A DNA stretch of 41,795 bases. Origin: an uncultured Flavobacteriaceae bacterium. Lineage in GTDB: Bacteria > Bacteroidota > Bacteroidia > Flavobacteriales > Flavobacteriaceae. Both the position numbers and the translations under genes were made by a program. The DNA is taken from assembly GCA_905480425.1 (NCBI GenBank), contig CAJQQG010000032.1:1-41795 (forward strand), written 5' to 3'. The notes under the pieces were generated by a model that worked only from the letters and a program-made list of their open reading frames with translations, was not told the DNA's origin and did no database searches. Below are positions 1 through 7,866 of the stretch, in pieces. Every line of letters starts with the position of its first letter. The stretch's first letter is position 1.

Positions 1-75
1 ATGAAGTTGGGTCGCTTCGAAGGAGTTATCCTACTTTTCTTTTATACTATTTTTATATACCAAATGTTTAAGTAA
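1..75 (+). CDS. C-terminal end of a probable calcium/sodium antiporter (partial)
   Basis: Reading frame 1 is open from the first base to a TAA at 73-75 and encodes about 24 residues: a charged turn, then a hydrophobic stretch (GVILLFFYTIFIYQMF) and the stop. A basic-aromatic turn followed by a last membrane helix is how K+-dependent Na+/Ca2+ exchanger-like (YrbG/CaCA) proteins end, and that is my best guess. The gene continues upstream of the window; the ATG at base 1 is probably an internal Met. It converges on glnA and shares a terminator with it. Too little is visible for a firm family call. Confidence 0.45.
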   Translation: MKLGRFEGVILLFFYTIFIYQMFK

Positions 76-112
76 AAAAAACATTCCAATTCAAGAATTA
101 GAATGTTTTTTA
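74..112. terminator. Bidirectional rho-independent terminator between the antiporter end and glnA
   Basis: A hairpin with arms AAACATTC-c-AATTC and GAATT-a-GAATGTTT around a two-base loop is flanked by an A run on the left and a T run on the right. It can therefore terminate both the plus-strand gene ending at 75 and glnA, which ends at 136 on the minus strand. Confidence 0.85.
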
Positions 113-135
113 ATATTACTGATACTCGACTATTA

Positions 136-1143
136 TTAAACCTTAGCTGACTTTACAGTTTTAATTATACGTGCAGCAATTTTATATGGGTCACCATTAG
201 AGGAAGGTCTTCTGTCTTCCAACCATCCTTTCCAGCCTTTCTCAACTGTCATTATAGGAATTCTGATCGAAGCACCGCGGTCAGAAACACCAAAACTAAA
301 TTCATCAATAGATTGAGTTTCATGTGCACCAGTTAAACGTAGGTCATTGTGCGCTCCATAAACTTCAATATGCTCTTTAACAACAGGTCGGAATGCTTCA
401 CAAATCTTACTATAAGTTTCCTCAGAACCACAGGTTCTAAGAACTTCATTTGAAAAGTTTGCATGCATACCAGATCCATTCCAATCGGTGGCACCGAGTG
501 GTTTAGGATGCCATTCAATAGCAAGGCCATATTTTTCACCTAAACGTTCAAGTAAATATCTTGATACCCACATTTCGTCTCCAGCTTTTTGAGCACCTTC
601 TGCAAAACATTGGTATTCCCATTGCCCAGAAGCAACTTCAGCATTAATTCCCTCCACATTAATACCAGCTTCTAAACATTGATCTAAATGCTCTTCAATC
701 ATTTCTCTACCAAAAGCATTCCTAGCTCCAACAGAACAGTAGAATTGTCCTTGAGGTGTTTGGTCTTTGGGGAAACCGAAAGGAAGATTGGTTTCTGGGT
801 CCCAAAGGAAGTACTCTTGTTCAAAACCAAACCAAAAATCATCGTCATCGTCATCAATGGTAGCGCGACCATTTGAAGCATGTGGTGTTCCATCAGCATT
901 TAAAACCTCTGTCATTACCAGCCAACCGTTTTTACGATCAGGATCTTGATAAAGTGCCACAGGCTTTAAAAGACAATCAGAAGCACTTCCTTCCGCTTGT
1001 CTTGTTGAAGAACCATCAAATGACCATATCGGACAATCTTCTAAAGTGCCTTTAAAATTAGTTGCAATTTTGGTTTTACTTCGGAGACTAGCTGTGGGCT
1101 CATAACCATCCAACCAAATATATTCAAGTTTAGCTTTACTCAT
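136..1143 (-). CDS. glnA: Glutamine synthetase, type II (GSII, eukaryote-like)
   Basis: ATP-dependent ligation of ammonium to glutamate in the cytoplasm. At 335 residues it has GSII length, not the roughly 470 of GSI. Visible landmarks: beta-grasp domain with W-S-F-D-G-S-S-T (40-47), metal/substrate motif GFEQEYF (106-112), NGSGMH (222-227), ETQSIDEFSFGVSDRGASIRIP region (275-296) and EDRRPSSNGDPY (309-320), matching the GSII signature E-DRRP-SN-DPY. A run of six Asp (97-102) precedes the GFEQEYF motif. It is divergent from glnN, a type III enzyme, and the 200-bp space between them holds a palindrome also found before the porin-glnK-amt operon, so nitrogen control is likely. Family call is firm. 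Confidence 0.97.
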   Translation of the reverse strand: MSKAKLEYIWLDGYEPTASLRSKTKIATNFKGTLEDCPIWSFDGSSTRQAEGSASDCLLKPVALYQDPDRKNGWLVMTEVLNADGTPHASNGRATIDDDDDDFWFGFEQEYFLWDPETNLPFGFPKDQTPQGQFYCSVGARNAFGREMIEEHLDQCLEAGINVEGINAEVASGQWEYQCFAEGAQKAGDEMWVSRYLLERLGEKYGLAIEWHPKPLGATDWNGSGMHANFSNEVLRTCGSEETYSKICEAFRPVVKEHIEVYGAHNDLRLTGAHETQSIDEFSFGVSDRGASIRIPIMTVEKGWKGWLEDRRPSSNGDPYKIAARIIKTVKSAKV

Positions 1144-1158
1144 AATTAATATTTTTAG

Positions 1159-1166
1159 CTAAAATA
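1159..1166 (-). promoter_or_regulatory. Candidate -7 box of glnA
   Basis: On the minus strand this reads TATTTTAG, 7 of 8 matches to the Bacteroidota -7 consensus TAnnTTTG, 16 bp before the glnA start codon. No good -33 TTTG is visible; a C-rich half-site lies instead around the expected activator position. Confidence 0.4.
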
Positions 1167-1180
1167 AAATTTTTACAATA

Positions 1181-1198
1181 CCCCCTTTAAAATATTTG
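1181..1198. promoter_or_regulatory. Degenerate copy of the nitrogen-operon palindrome upstream of glnA
   Basis: CCCCCT forms one good arm (as in the perfect copy at 14063-14080), but the opposite arm is lost (TTG where GGG is expected). Its centre is about 37 bp upstream of the estimated glnA transcription start and about 52 bp from the better copy at 1231-1252. The same pair spacing (53 bp) occurs before the porin gene. Only half the site is conserved, so confidence is limited. Confidence 0.4.
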
Positions 1199-1230
1199 AA
1201 TAAAGAAATTAACAATATTTAATTTTTATT

Positions 1231-1252
1231 AACCCCCTATTTTTTTAGGGTT
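1231..1252. promoter_or_regulatory. Palindromic operator candidate in the glnA-glnN divergent region
   Basis: AACCCCCTA, seven T, then AGGGTT: an inverted repeat containing CCC-N10-GGG with TA/TA flanks. The same design occurs twice (14011-14027 and 14063-14080) upstream of the porin-glnK-amt operon. Its position between the two glutamine synthetase genes fits a shared nitrogen-responsive regulator. The T run after the first arm is inside the repeat, so it does not look like a terminator, and no gene ends here. Confidence 0.65.
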
Positions 1253-1270
1253 AAAATTTAAGATTATTCA

Positions 1271-1278
1271 TTTTTTTG
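1271..1278 (+). promoter_or_regulatory. Weak candidate -7 box for glnN
   Basis: TTTTTTTG matches TAnnTTTG at 7 of 8 positions and would put the start site near 1284, with the palindrome at 1231-1252 centred about -42. A competing 7/8 match, TATCTTTA, lies at 1308-1315. The sequence alone does not decide between them. Confidence 0.25.
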
Positions 1279-1343
1279 GATTTAGACCATGAAATAATCA
1301 AATTGTCTATCTTTAATTTTTATAATTTATCCTTTTATATTGT

Positions 1344-3527
1344 ATGGAAACTCTTCGTAAAAACAGTCTTTCTAATCTTTCTTTAAAATTATTTGAAGTT
1401 TCCGCGGCACCCTCAGGTCCGATTGAATTTGGATCTCATGTATTCAATACACAGAAGCTTGAACAGTACCTAAGCGAGAAAGCTTTTCATCAACTTGAGC
1501 AATCTGTTAACAAAGGAACTCCTATTTTAACAGTTTTAGCAGATCAAATTGCTGCCGCTATGAAAGCATGGGCCATTTCCAAGGGAGCTACACATTATAC
1601 CCATTGGTTTCAACCGCTAACAGGAGCTACTGCAGAAAAACATGATTCGTTTTTTGGGTTAAATGCAGAAGGGATTCAAATTGAAAAGTTTGAAGGAGAG
1701 CAATTAGTTCAACAAGCCCCAGAGTCTTCTAATGTATCAAGTGGAGGAATTCGCAATACTTTTGAGGCAAGAGGTTATACAACTTGGGATCCAACATCTC
1801 CTGCTTTTCTATATAATACAACACTATGTATACCAACTCTTTTTATTTCTTTCACAGGAGAGTCGTTAGATTACAAAACCCCTTTGCTAAAATCATTGCA
1901 AAAATTAGATCATGCAGCAACAGAAATTTGTCATTATTTTGATAAATCGGTAAATAAGGTTGATGCTACCTTAGGGTGGGAACAAGAATATTTTTTAATT
2001 GACAGGAGTTTAGCCTTAACACGTCCCGATTTGATACTTACAGGTAGAACCCTAATGGGTCATGTTCCTTCTAAGGGCCAAGAGTTAAACGATCATTATT
2101 TTGGATCTATTCCTGTTCGAGTGAGTCGTTTTCTAAATGCTCTTGAAAAAGAATGTAAAATATTGGGAATTCCAATAAAAACAAGACATAACGAGGTTGC
2201 TCCAAGCCAGTACGAGTTAGCTCCTGTTTTTGAATCCGCAAATTTGGCAATTGATCATAACGCTCTAGTTATGGATATTATGAACAAGGAGGCAAGTAAG
2301 CATAACTTTATCGTTTTATTTCATGAAAAACCCTTCGAAAAAATTAACGGCTCTGGCAAACACAATAATTGGTCGTTGAACACAAATAAAGGAGTTAATT
2401 TATTGAGTCCTGGAAAAACTCCCATGAGTAATTTGCAATTTCTCACCTTTTTCGTTAATACTATTGCAGCGGTATTAAAGCATGAAGCACTCCTAAGAGC
2501 CTCATCAGTTTCAGCTAGTAACGATCTCCGAATTGGAATGCAGGAGGCGCCTTCTGCTATGTTGTCAATTTTTATAGGAAAACACTTAAAACAAGTTTTG
2601 GAAGATTTGGAAAATGTTTCAAAAGGGAAATTGTCACCTAAAGAAAAGACTGACTTAAAGTTAAATGTAATTGGAAAAATTCCAGAAATCCTTCTTGATA
2701 ATACTGATAAAAACAGAACATCACCTTTCGCCTTTACAGGGGATAAATTTGAATTTAGAACCGTTGGGTCTAAAACAAATTGTGCCAAACCTGTTACTGT
2801 TATTAACTCTATTGTAACTGAACAGCTTATTGAATTTAAGGTTTCTGTTGATGGATTGATTGATGATAAAAACATGAAAAAAGATGATGCTATTTTTAAT
2901 ACACTCAGGGAAACCATTACATCTATTAAAGATATTTTTAATGACGAAGAATATGATCAATCTAAAATAGATTCACTAGCCAAAAAGAAAGGATTAAGTA
3001 ATCATAAAACCACTCCAGAAGCACTACCTGCTTATGTAAGTGATCTTTCTATTACTCTATTTGAGACTTTAGGTGTTTTTAGTAAAAATGAACTGTTAGC
3101 TCGTTATAAGATTGATTTAGAGGCGTATATCTCAACCATACAAATAGAGTCGAGAACTCTTGGTGATTTAGCACAAAACCATATTATTCCTACTTCTATA
3201 AAGTATCAAAATACCCTTATTGAGAACGTACGTGGATTAAAAGAAATATATAGTTCAAATTTTAAGATTCATGCACGCGAGCAGATTTTAATTTTAGAAA
3301 GAGTTTCAAATCATATTACTGAAATTAACAATGCGATATCTTTAATGATAAAAGCTCGAAAGAAGGCTGATATTATCAAAGATACTCATGAAAAAGCGTT
3401 AGTATATTGCAAAACTATTTTACCTTTTTTAAATAGTATTCGTTATCAGTGTGATAAATTAGAACTTACAGTAGATGATCAAATATGGCCGCTAGCAAAG
3501 TATCGTGAATTGTTGTTTATTCGTTAA
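1344..3527 (+). CDS. glnN: Glutamine synthetase, type III (GSIII)
   Basis: Second, unrelated-length glutamine synthetase: 727 residues is typical of GSIII, a large form common in Bacteroidota and some cyanobacteria. Recognisable parts: N-terminal EARGYTTWDPTSPAF region, catalytic GWEQEYFLID, the EVAPSQYELAP segment, KINGSGKHNNWS (ammonium/glutamate site), NDLRIGMQEAPS (ATP side), NRTSPFAFTG-KFEFR, and a long helical C-terminal extension specific to GSIII. It starts 200 bp from divergent glnA and shares the putative nitrogen operator. Having GSII and GSIII together suggests expression under different nitrogen conditions, which is inference. Confidence 0.97.
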   Translation: METLRKNSLSNLSLKLFEVSAAPSGPIEFGSHVFNTQKLEQYLSEKAFHQLEQSVNKGTPILTVLADQIAAAMKAWAISKGATHYTHWFQPLTGATAEKHDSFFGLNAEGIQIEKFEGEQLVQQAPESSNVSSGGIRNTFEARGYTTWDPTSPAFLYNTTLCIPTLFISFTGESLDYKTPLLKSLQKLDHAATEICHYFDKSVNKVDATLGWEQEYFLIDRSLALTRPDLILTGRTLMGHVPSKGQELNDHYFGSIPVRVSRFLNALEKECKILGIPIKTRHNEVAPSQYELAPVFESANLAIDHNALVMDIMNKEASKHNFIVLFHEKPFEKINGSGKHNNWSLNTNKGVNLLSPGKTPMSNLQFLTFFVNTIAAVLKHEALLRASSVSASNDLRIGMQEAPSAMLSIFIGKHLKQVLEDLENVSKGKLSPKEKTDLKLNVIGKIPEILLDNTDKNRTSPFAFTGDKFEFRTVGSKTNCAKPVTVINSIVTEQLIEFKVSVDGLIDDKNMKKDDAIFNTLRETITSIKDIFNDEEYDQSKIDSLAKKKGLSNHKTTPEALPAYVSDLSITLFETLGVFSKNELLARYKIDLEAYISTIQIESRTLGDLAQNHIIPTSIKYQNTLIENVRGLKEIYSSNFKIHAREQILILERVSNHITEINNAISLMIKARKKADIIKDTHEKALVYCKTILPFLNSIRYQCDKLELTVDDQIWPLAKYRELLFIR

Positions 3528-3543
3528 TAACTAATTTTTTTTA
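3513..3543 (+). terminator. Weak terminator at the end of glnN
   Basis: GTTTATT-cgtt-AATAAC forms a short imperfect hairpin overlapping the glnN stop, followed shortly by a run of eight T. The stem is AT-rich with a bulge, so efficiency is doubtful. A new promoter element for purM follows at 3569. Confidence 0.35.
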
Positions 3544-3568
3544 TGAGAGTAAAATTTATCAAATATTT

Positions 3569-3576
3569 TAATTTTG
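3569..3576 (+). promoter_or_regulatory. -7 promoter element for purM
   Basis: TAATTTTG is a perfect match to TAnnTTTG. It predicts a transcription start near 3582 and a leader of under 10 bases before the ATG at 3591. No convincing -33 TTTG at the usual spacing. Confidence 0.5.
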
Positions 3577-3590
3577 TTTAAAATAACTTT

Positions 3591-4757
3591 ATGTTAGATA
3601 GGTACAGTCAGCGAGGAGTTTCAGCACAAAAAGAAGATGTTCATAAAGCCATAAAAAAAATAGATAAAGGATTATACCCTAAAGCCTTTTGTAAAATAAT
3701 TCCAGATTATATTTCTGGAAGCGAGGAGCATGCCATTATAATGCATGCAGACGGTGCAGGAACAAAGTCATCTTTAGCATATATGTATTGGAAAGAAACA
3801 GGTGATCTTTCTGTCTGGAAAGGAATTGCACAAGATGCGCTTATCATGAATATTGATGATTTACTTTGTGTGGGAGTAACTGAAAATATTTTACTTTCCT
3901 CTACCATTGGAAGAAACAAAAATCATATCCCAGGTGAGGTGATTTCTGCTATAATTCAAGGTACAGAAGAGTTAATATTCAAGCTTGGTGAATGGGGAGT
4001 AACCATTCATAGTTCAGGTGGCGAAACCGCAGATATTGGAGATTTAGTACGAACCATAATTGTAGATTCAACAGTAACAGCAAGAATTGCAAAAAAGAAT
4101 ATCATAGATAATGCAAATATTCAAGCCGGAGATGTTATAGTTGGTTTGGCTTCAGATGGGCAGGCAACTTATGAAGACGAATACAATGGAGGGATGGGAA
4201 GTAATGGCTTGACATCAGCCCGGCACGACGTTTTTTCAAAAATTTTTGCTTCTAAATATCCCGAAAGCTTTGATTCTAAGCTACCTGAAAATTTAATTTA
4301 TTCTGGATCAAAAGAATTAACCAGTACCCTTGAAGGGGTTCCTTTGGATGTAGGAAAATTAGTTTTGTCTCCAACAAGAACATACGCACCGGTTATTCAA
4401 AAGATTTTTAGTCAAATGGGCACCACTTCTATTCACGGAATGGTACATTGCAGCGGAGGTGCTCAAACAAAAATATTACACTTTGTAAACAACCTCCATA
4501 TTATAAAAGATTCATTATTCCCTGTTCCTCCTTTATTTGATTTAATTCAAAAAGAGTCTGGAACTTCAGGTAGAGAAATGTATCAAGTTTTTAATATGGG
4601 GCATCGAATGGAATTATACGTATCACCAGATAAAGTAGAAGAGATATTGTCAATCTCTGATTCTTTTAATGTAAAGGCACAAATTGTTGGACGTGTAGAA
4701 GCTGCTCCTAAAAACAAATTAACGTTAGACACAACCTATGGCACCTTTAATTATTAA
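3591..4757 (+). CDS. purM: Phosphoribosylformylglycinamidine cyclo-ligase (AIR synthase), Bacteroidota type
   Basis: Purine biosynthesis: ATP-dependent ring closure of FGAM to AIR. The start MLDRYSQRGVSAQKEDV, the H-ADGAGTKSSLAY segment, the Asp-rich ALIMNIDDLLCVG and the GGETAD motif are the PurM/AIRS-family ATP and substrate elements. At 388 residues it is longer than E. coli PurM (about 345) and belongs to the divergent form used by Bacteroidota, often annotated only as AIR synthase-related protein. It has its own -7 element and may head the run b561-like, yceI, prfA, pyrF. The other AIRS paralogues (SelD, ThiL, HypE) are excluded by the N-terminal motif. Confidence 0.9.
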   Translation: MLDRYSQRGVSAQKEDVHKAIKKIDKGLYPKAFCKIIPDYISGSEEHAIIMHADGAGTKSSLAYMYWKETGDLSVWKGIAQDALIMNIDDLLCVGVTENILLSSTIGRNKNHIPGEVISAIIQGTEELIFKLGEWGVTIHSSGGETADIGDLVRTIIVDSTVTARIAKKNIIDNANIQAGDVIVGLASDGQATYEDEYNGGMGSNGLTSARHDVFSKIFASKYPESFDSKLPENLIYSGSKELTSTLEGVPLDVGKLVLSPTRTYAPVIQKIFSQMGTTSIHGMVHCSGGAQTKILHFVNNLHIIKDSLFPVPPLFDLIQKESGTSGREMYQVFNMGHRMELYVSPDKVEEILSISDSFNVKAQIVGRVEAAPKNKLTLDTTYGTFNY

Positions 4758-4775
4758 TGCTGTATTCTCTAAATT

Positions 4776-5378
4776 ATGATTCGATTTCTAATGTTTTTTA
4801 TTTTGCTTCTGACTTTATCAAGTACTTTTTCTCAAGAAGAAGAAATGTTTAGTTCTCTTCGATCAGAAGCTGAAATTGATACTTCACTACTTCCGGATAG
4901 AATGATTTTTACTCAACGTTTACTTTGGGGAGAAAAAGGATTAATGAGAAAAATGAGAATTTCTCCATTAACAATTGAGCAAAGAGAAAGTGAATTGAAA
5001 ATTCGTCATAAAATGCTTAAAATTCATCAGATCATAGGTTATGCTACATTAGCAGGTATGCTAGCTCAGGGATTTATTGGATCTCAACTATATAACGGTA
5101 ATTATAAATTATATGAAACTCATAAACTTGTTGGTAACTTAACTTCAATCAGTTATTTCACTGGTGCAGGACTTTCGCTTTTTTCTCCACCACCACTTGT
5201 AAACAAAAAAACAAAAGGATTAAACTCTATTAAAGCCCATAAGTATCTTGCTTCTATTCATTTTTCAGCGATGGTAACAACAAATTTTTTAGCTAACAAA
5301 AACAAAAAAATCCATCGAATTGCTGCTTATACAGCTGTTGGAAGTTTTGCTACTGCTATAATTGTATTTAAATTTTAA
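4776..5378 (+). CDS. Cytochrome b561-like four-helix membrane protein (unnamed)
   Basis: 200 residues with a cleavable signal peptide (about 1-19, ending FSQ). After a soluble stretch come four hydrophobic helices, each opening with a histidine: H84 (IHQIIGY), H116 (THKLVGN), H155 (AHKYLAS, with H162) and H180 (IHRIAAY). Four helices with one His each near the membrane edge resemble the di-heme b561 electron-transfer family; the heme role is inference. It lies 18 bp after purM and 2 bp before yceI. In E. coli, yceI is likewise paired with the b561 gene yceJ, which supports the reading. Alternative: a structural membrane protein with no cofactor. Confidence 0.6.
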   Translation: MIRFLMFFILLLTLSSTFSQEEEMFSSLRSEAEIDTSLLPDRMIFTQRLLWGEKGLMRKMRISPLTIEQRESELKIRHKMLKIHQIIGYATLAGMLAQGFIGSQLYNGNYKLYETHKLVGNLTSISYFTGAGLSLFSPPPLVNKKTKGLNSIKAHKYLASIHFSAMVTTNFLANKNKKIHRIAAYTAVGSFATAIIVFKF

Positions 5379-5380
5379 CT

Positions 5381-5935
5381 ATGACAAAAAGAAAATCACT
5401 TATATTTTTTCTTCTACTTGTTTGTTCAATTCAGGCTCAAGAAAATACTTGGATAATTGATACCTCAAAATCTTTCATTACTTACTCAGGCAAACACATA
5501 TTACATGAATGGGAGGGGAGTAATCAAAAATTATATGGTCGTGCCTTACTCAACAATACCAGTTTGGTCTTTAGTAGATTAGCTATCCTTGCTTATGTGA
5601 GAGATTTTGATAGTGAAAACTCTGGACGTGATGCCCATTCTCTAGAAGTTTTAGAAGCATTACGTTTTCCTGAGATTAAATTTTATTCAGAATCATTCGA
5701 ACATTTAAAAGATTCACTCTTAATTAAAGGAATTTTCGAATTTCATGGTAAAAAACTAAATAAACAAATTATGAGTTCTGTTGTTTTTAGTAAAAATGAA
5801 ATTCTTTTAAATGGAACATTCAATTTAATTCCTTCTGATTTTGGAATTTCATTACCAGCTTTCATGCTTGTTAAAATGGAGGATTTATTAGAAATTAGAT
5901 ATTCAATTTTCTTAACAAAAGAATCTGACTCATAA
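5381..5935 (+). CDS. YceI-family periplasmic lipid-binding protein
   Basis: 184 residues: a signal peptide (about 1-19, ending IQAQ), then W-x-ID-S-F-YSGKH and HEWEG, followed by strands with the pattern RDFDSENSGRDAH and LRFPEIKFYSESF. These are typical of the YceI lipocalin-like barrel that binds polyisoprenoids or quinones. It follows the b561-like gene by 2 bp, so the two are almost certainly co-transcribed. The N-terminal strands are closer to the Bacteroidota YceI branch than to E. coli YceI. The bound lipid cannot be told from sequence. Confidence 0.85.
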   Translation: MTKRKSLIFFLLLVCSIQAQENTWIIDTSKSFITYSGKHILHEWEGSNQKLYGRALLNNTSLVFSRLAILAYVRDFDSENSGRDAHSLEVLEALRFPEIKFYSESFEHLKDSLLIKGIFEFHGKKLNKQIMSSVVFSKNEILLNGTFNLIPSDFGISLPAFMLVKMEDLLEIRYSIFLTKESDS

Positions 5936-5950
5936 TAGCACGACAATTTG

Positions 5951-5958
5951 TAAATTTG
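5951..5958 (+). promoter_or_regulatory. -7 promoter element directly before prfA
   Basis: TAAATTTG is a perfect TAnnTTTG match ending 7 bp before the prfA ATG. The predicted start site falls at or within one or two bases of the start codon, so a leaderless prfA transcript is possible. No -33 box at normal spacing. Confidence 0.45.
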
Positions 5959-5965
5959 AATTATT

Positions 5966-7042
5966 ATGATAGAAAAACTTCAAATCATCCAACAACGTTT
6001 CGATGAAGTCTCTGATTTAATTATTCAGCCTGATATTATTGTAGATCAAAAACGATATATTCAGCTAAATAAAGAATACAAAGACCTCTCAGTAATGGTT
6101 GAGAAAATGAACCAATACAAGGTTTTATTATCAAACCATCAAGAAGCTGAAGAACTTCTTAAGGGCGAAAAAGATGAAGAAATGATTTCTATGGCCAAAA
6201 TGGAGATAGATTCTGTTAAGGAAAAATTGCCCCAGCTAGAAGAGGAAATTAAATTTTTACTAATACCTAAAGATCCCGAAGATGCTAAAAATGTAGTAAT
6301 TGAAATTCGAGCTGGAACCGGTGGAGATGAGGCTAGTATTTTTGCAGGAGATCTTTATCGTATGTATACTAAATATTGTCAATCTAATAATTGGAATGTA
6401 AGTTTTGTAGATTCTAGTGATGGAACCGCAGGTGGTTTTAAAGAAGTGATTTTTGAGGTTTCAGGTAATGATGTATATGGAACCTTAAAGTATGAGTCGG
6501 GTGTTCACCGAGTACAACGTGTTCCTCAAACAGAAACACAAGGACGCGTACACACATCTGCAGCTACTGTTATGGTATTACCTGAAGCAGAAGAGTTTGA
6601 TGTTGAGTTAGATATGAATGAAGTACGTGTTGATTATTTTTGTTCTTCTGGTCCAGGAGGACAATCTGTAAATACCACCTATTCTGCTGTTCGCCTAACC
6701 CATGAGCCTACGGGAATTGTGGCTCAATGTCAGGATCAAAAATCACAACATAAAAATAAGGATAAAGCCCTAAAGGTTTTGCGTTCTCGTTTATATGAAT
6801 TAGAGCTCTCTAAAAAGTTAGCTTTAGATTCGGAAAAAAGAAATTCACTGGTTTCTTCAGGGGATCGATCTGCTAAAATAAGAACCTATAATTATCCGCA
6901 AGGAAGGGTAACCGATCATAGAATAGGACTTACATTATATGACCTTCCAAATGTGATTAATGGAGATGTTCAAAAACTTATTGATGAACTTCAATTACAT
7001 CAGAACACAGAGAAACTCAAAGAAGCTGGAGAACTAATATGA
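5966..7042 (+). CDS. prfA: Peptide chain release factor 1
   Basis: Class I release factor reading UAA and UAG; it triggers peptidyl-tRNA hydrolysis on the ribosome. 358 residues, the normal length. The catalytic GGQ is in [10 protein letters not shown], and the stop-codon-reading tripeptide is PQT in [10 protein letters not shown], the P-x-T of RF1 and not the SPF of RF2. N-terminal coiled-coil about residues 1-100. Overlaps pyrF by ATGA (7039-7042), so translation is probably coupled. Confidence 0.98.
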   Translation: MIEKLQIIQQRFDEVSDLIIQPDIIVDQKRYIQLNKEYKDLSVMVEKMNQYKVLLSNHQEAEELLKGEKDEEMISMAKMEIDSVKEKLPQLEEEIKFLLIPKDPEDAKNVVIEIRAGTGGDEASIFAGDLYRMYTKYCQSNNWNVSFVDSSDGTAGGFKEVIFEVSGNDVYGTLKYESGVHRVQRVPQTETQGRVHTSAATVMVLPEAEEFDVELDMNEVRVDYFCSSGPGGQSVNTTYSAVRLTHEPTGIVAQCQDQKSQHKNKDKALKVLRSRLYELELSKKLALDSEKRNSLVSSGDRSAKIRTYNYPQGRVTDHRIGLTLYDLPNVINGDVQKLIDELQLHQNTEKLKEAGELI

Positions 7043-7866
7043 CCACAGAAGCCCTTGTCCAACAAATTAAACTGAAAAAATCATTCCTTTGTGTTGGACT
7101 CGACATCGATTTAGATAAAATACCTCAACATTTAAGGAAAAAAGCAGATCCTATTTTTACGTTTGCAAAAGATATTATTGATGCAACGCACAAGTATGCG
7201 GTAGCCTTTAAACCCAATCTGGCCTTTTTCGAATCTTATGGAGTTGAAGGATGGGTTTCTTTTCAAAAAATAATGAAGTATTTAAACGTTAATTATCCCA
7301 ATCATTTCACCATCGCTGATGCAAAAAGGGGAGATATTGGTAATACTGCTAAGCGATATGCAAAAGCTTTTTTTGAAACCTATGAGGTTGATTCGGTAAC
7401 AGTGGCTCCCTATATGGGAAAAGATGCTGTAGAACCTTTTTTATCTTTTGAAGGAAAACATGCAATTTTATTGGTATTAACTTCTAATAAAGGAGCCGAA
7501 AATTTTCAATATACTTTAGAGAACAATGAATTCTTATTTCAAAAAGTTTTAAAAAAAAGCCTAACATGGGCACATTCAGATCGCTTGATGTATGTAATTG
7601 GTGCAACTAAAGCAAATGCGCTTTTAGAAATTCGAAAGATTGTTCCAGATTCCTTTTTATTGGTTCCTGGTTTTGGAGCACAGGGCGGAAGCTTGATGGA
7701 GGTCTCTGAGTTTGGAATGAATGATCAGTGTGGTTTATTGGTAAATTCTTCTCGTGGTATTATTTATAAATCACAAGGTAGCGATTTTGCAGCCGCAGCC
7801 GCATCTGAAGCTAGTAAAATCCAACAAGAAATGGCTTGTTATCTTAATGATAAAGGAATTGTATAG
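7039..7866 (+). CDS. pyrF: Orotidine 5'-phosphate decarboxylase (type 2)
   Basis: Last step of UMP synthesis, OMP to UMP plus CO2. The active-site segment DAKRGDIG (residues 94-101, catalytic Lys96) and FKPNLAFFE (57-65) identify the longer PyrF subfamily (about 270 residues) typical of Bacteroidota and mycobacteria. The start overlaps prfA by 4 bp, and the stop TAG shares its last base with the GTG start of the next gene, so prfA-pyrF-hydrolase form one tightly packed unit. Confidence 0.97.
   Translation: MTTEALVQQIKLKKSFLCVGLDIDLDKIPQHLRKKADPIFTFAKDIIDATHKYAVAFKPNLAFFESYGVEGWVSFQKIMKYLNVNYPNHFTIADAKRGDIGNTAKRYAKAFFETYEVDSVTVAPYMGKDAVEPFLSFEGKHAILLVLTSNKGAENFQYTLENNEFLFQKVLKKSLTWAHSDRLMYVIGATKANALLEIRKIVPDSFLLVPGFGAQGGSLMEVSEFGMNDQCGLLVNSSRGIIYKSQGSDFAAAAASEASKIQQEMACYLNDKGIV

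Noticed and set aside
2321-2917. 198-residue minus-strand ORF inside glnN
   Set aside because: Antisense shadow of a clearly conserved coding region with no plausible start context or family.
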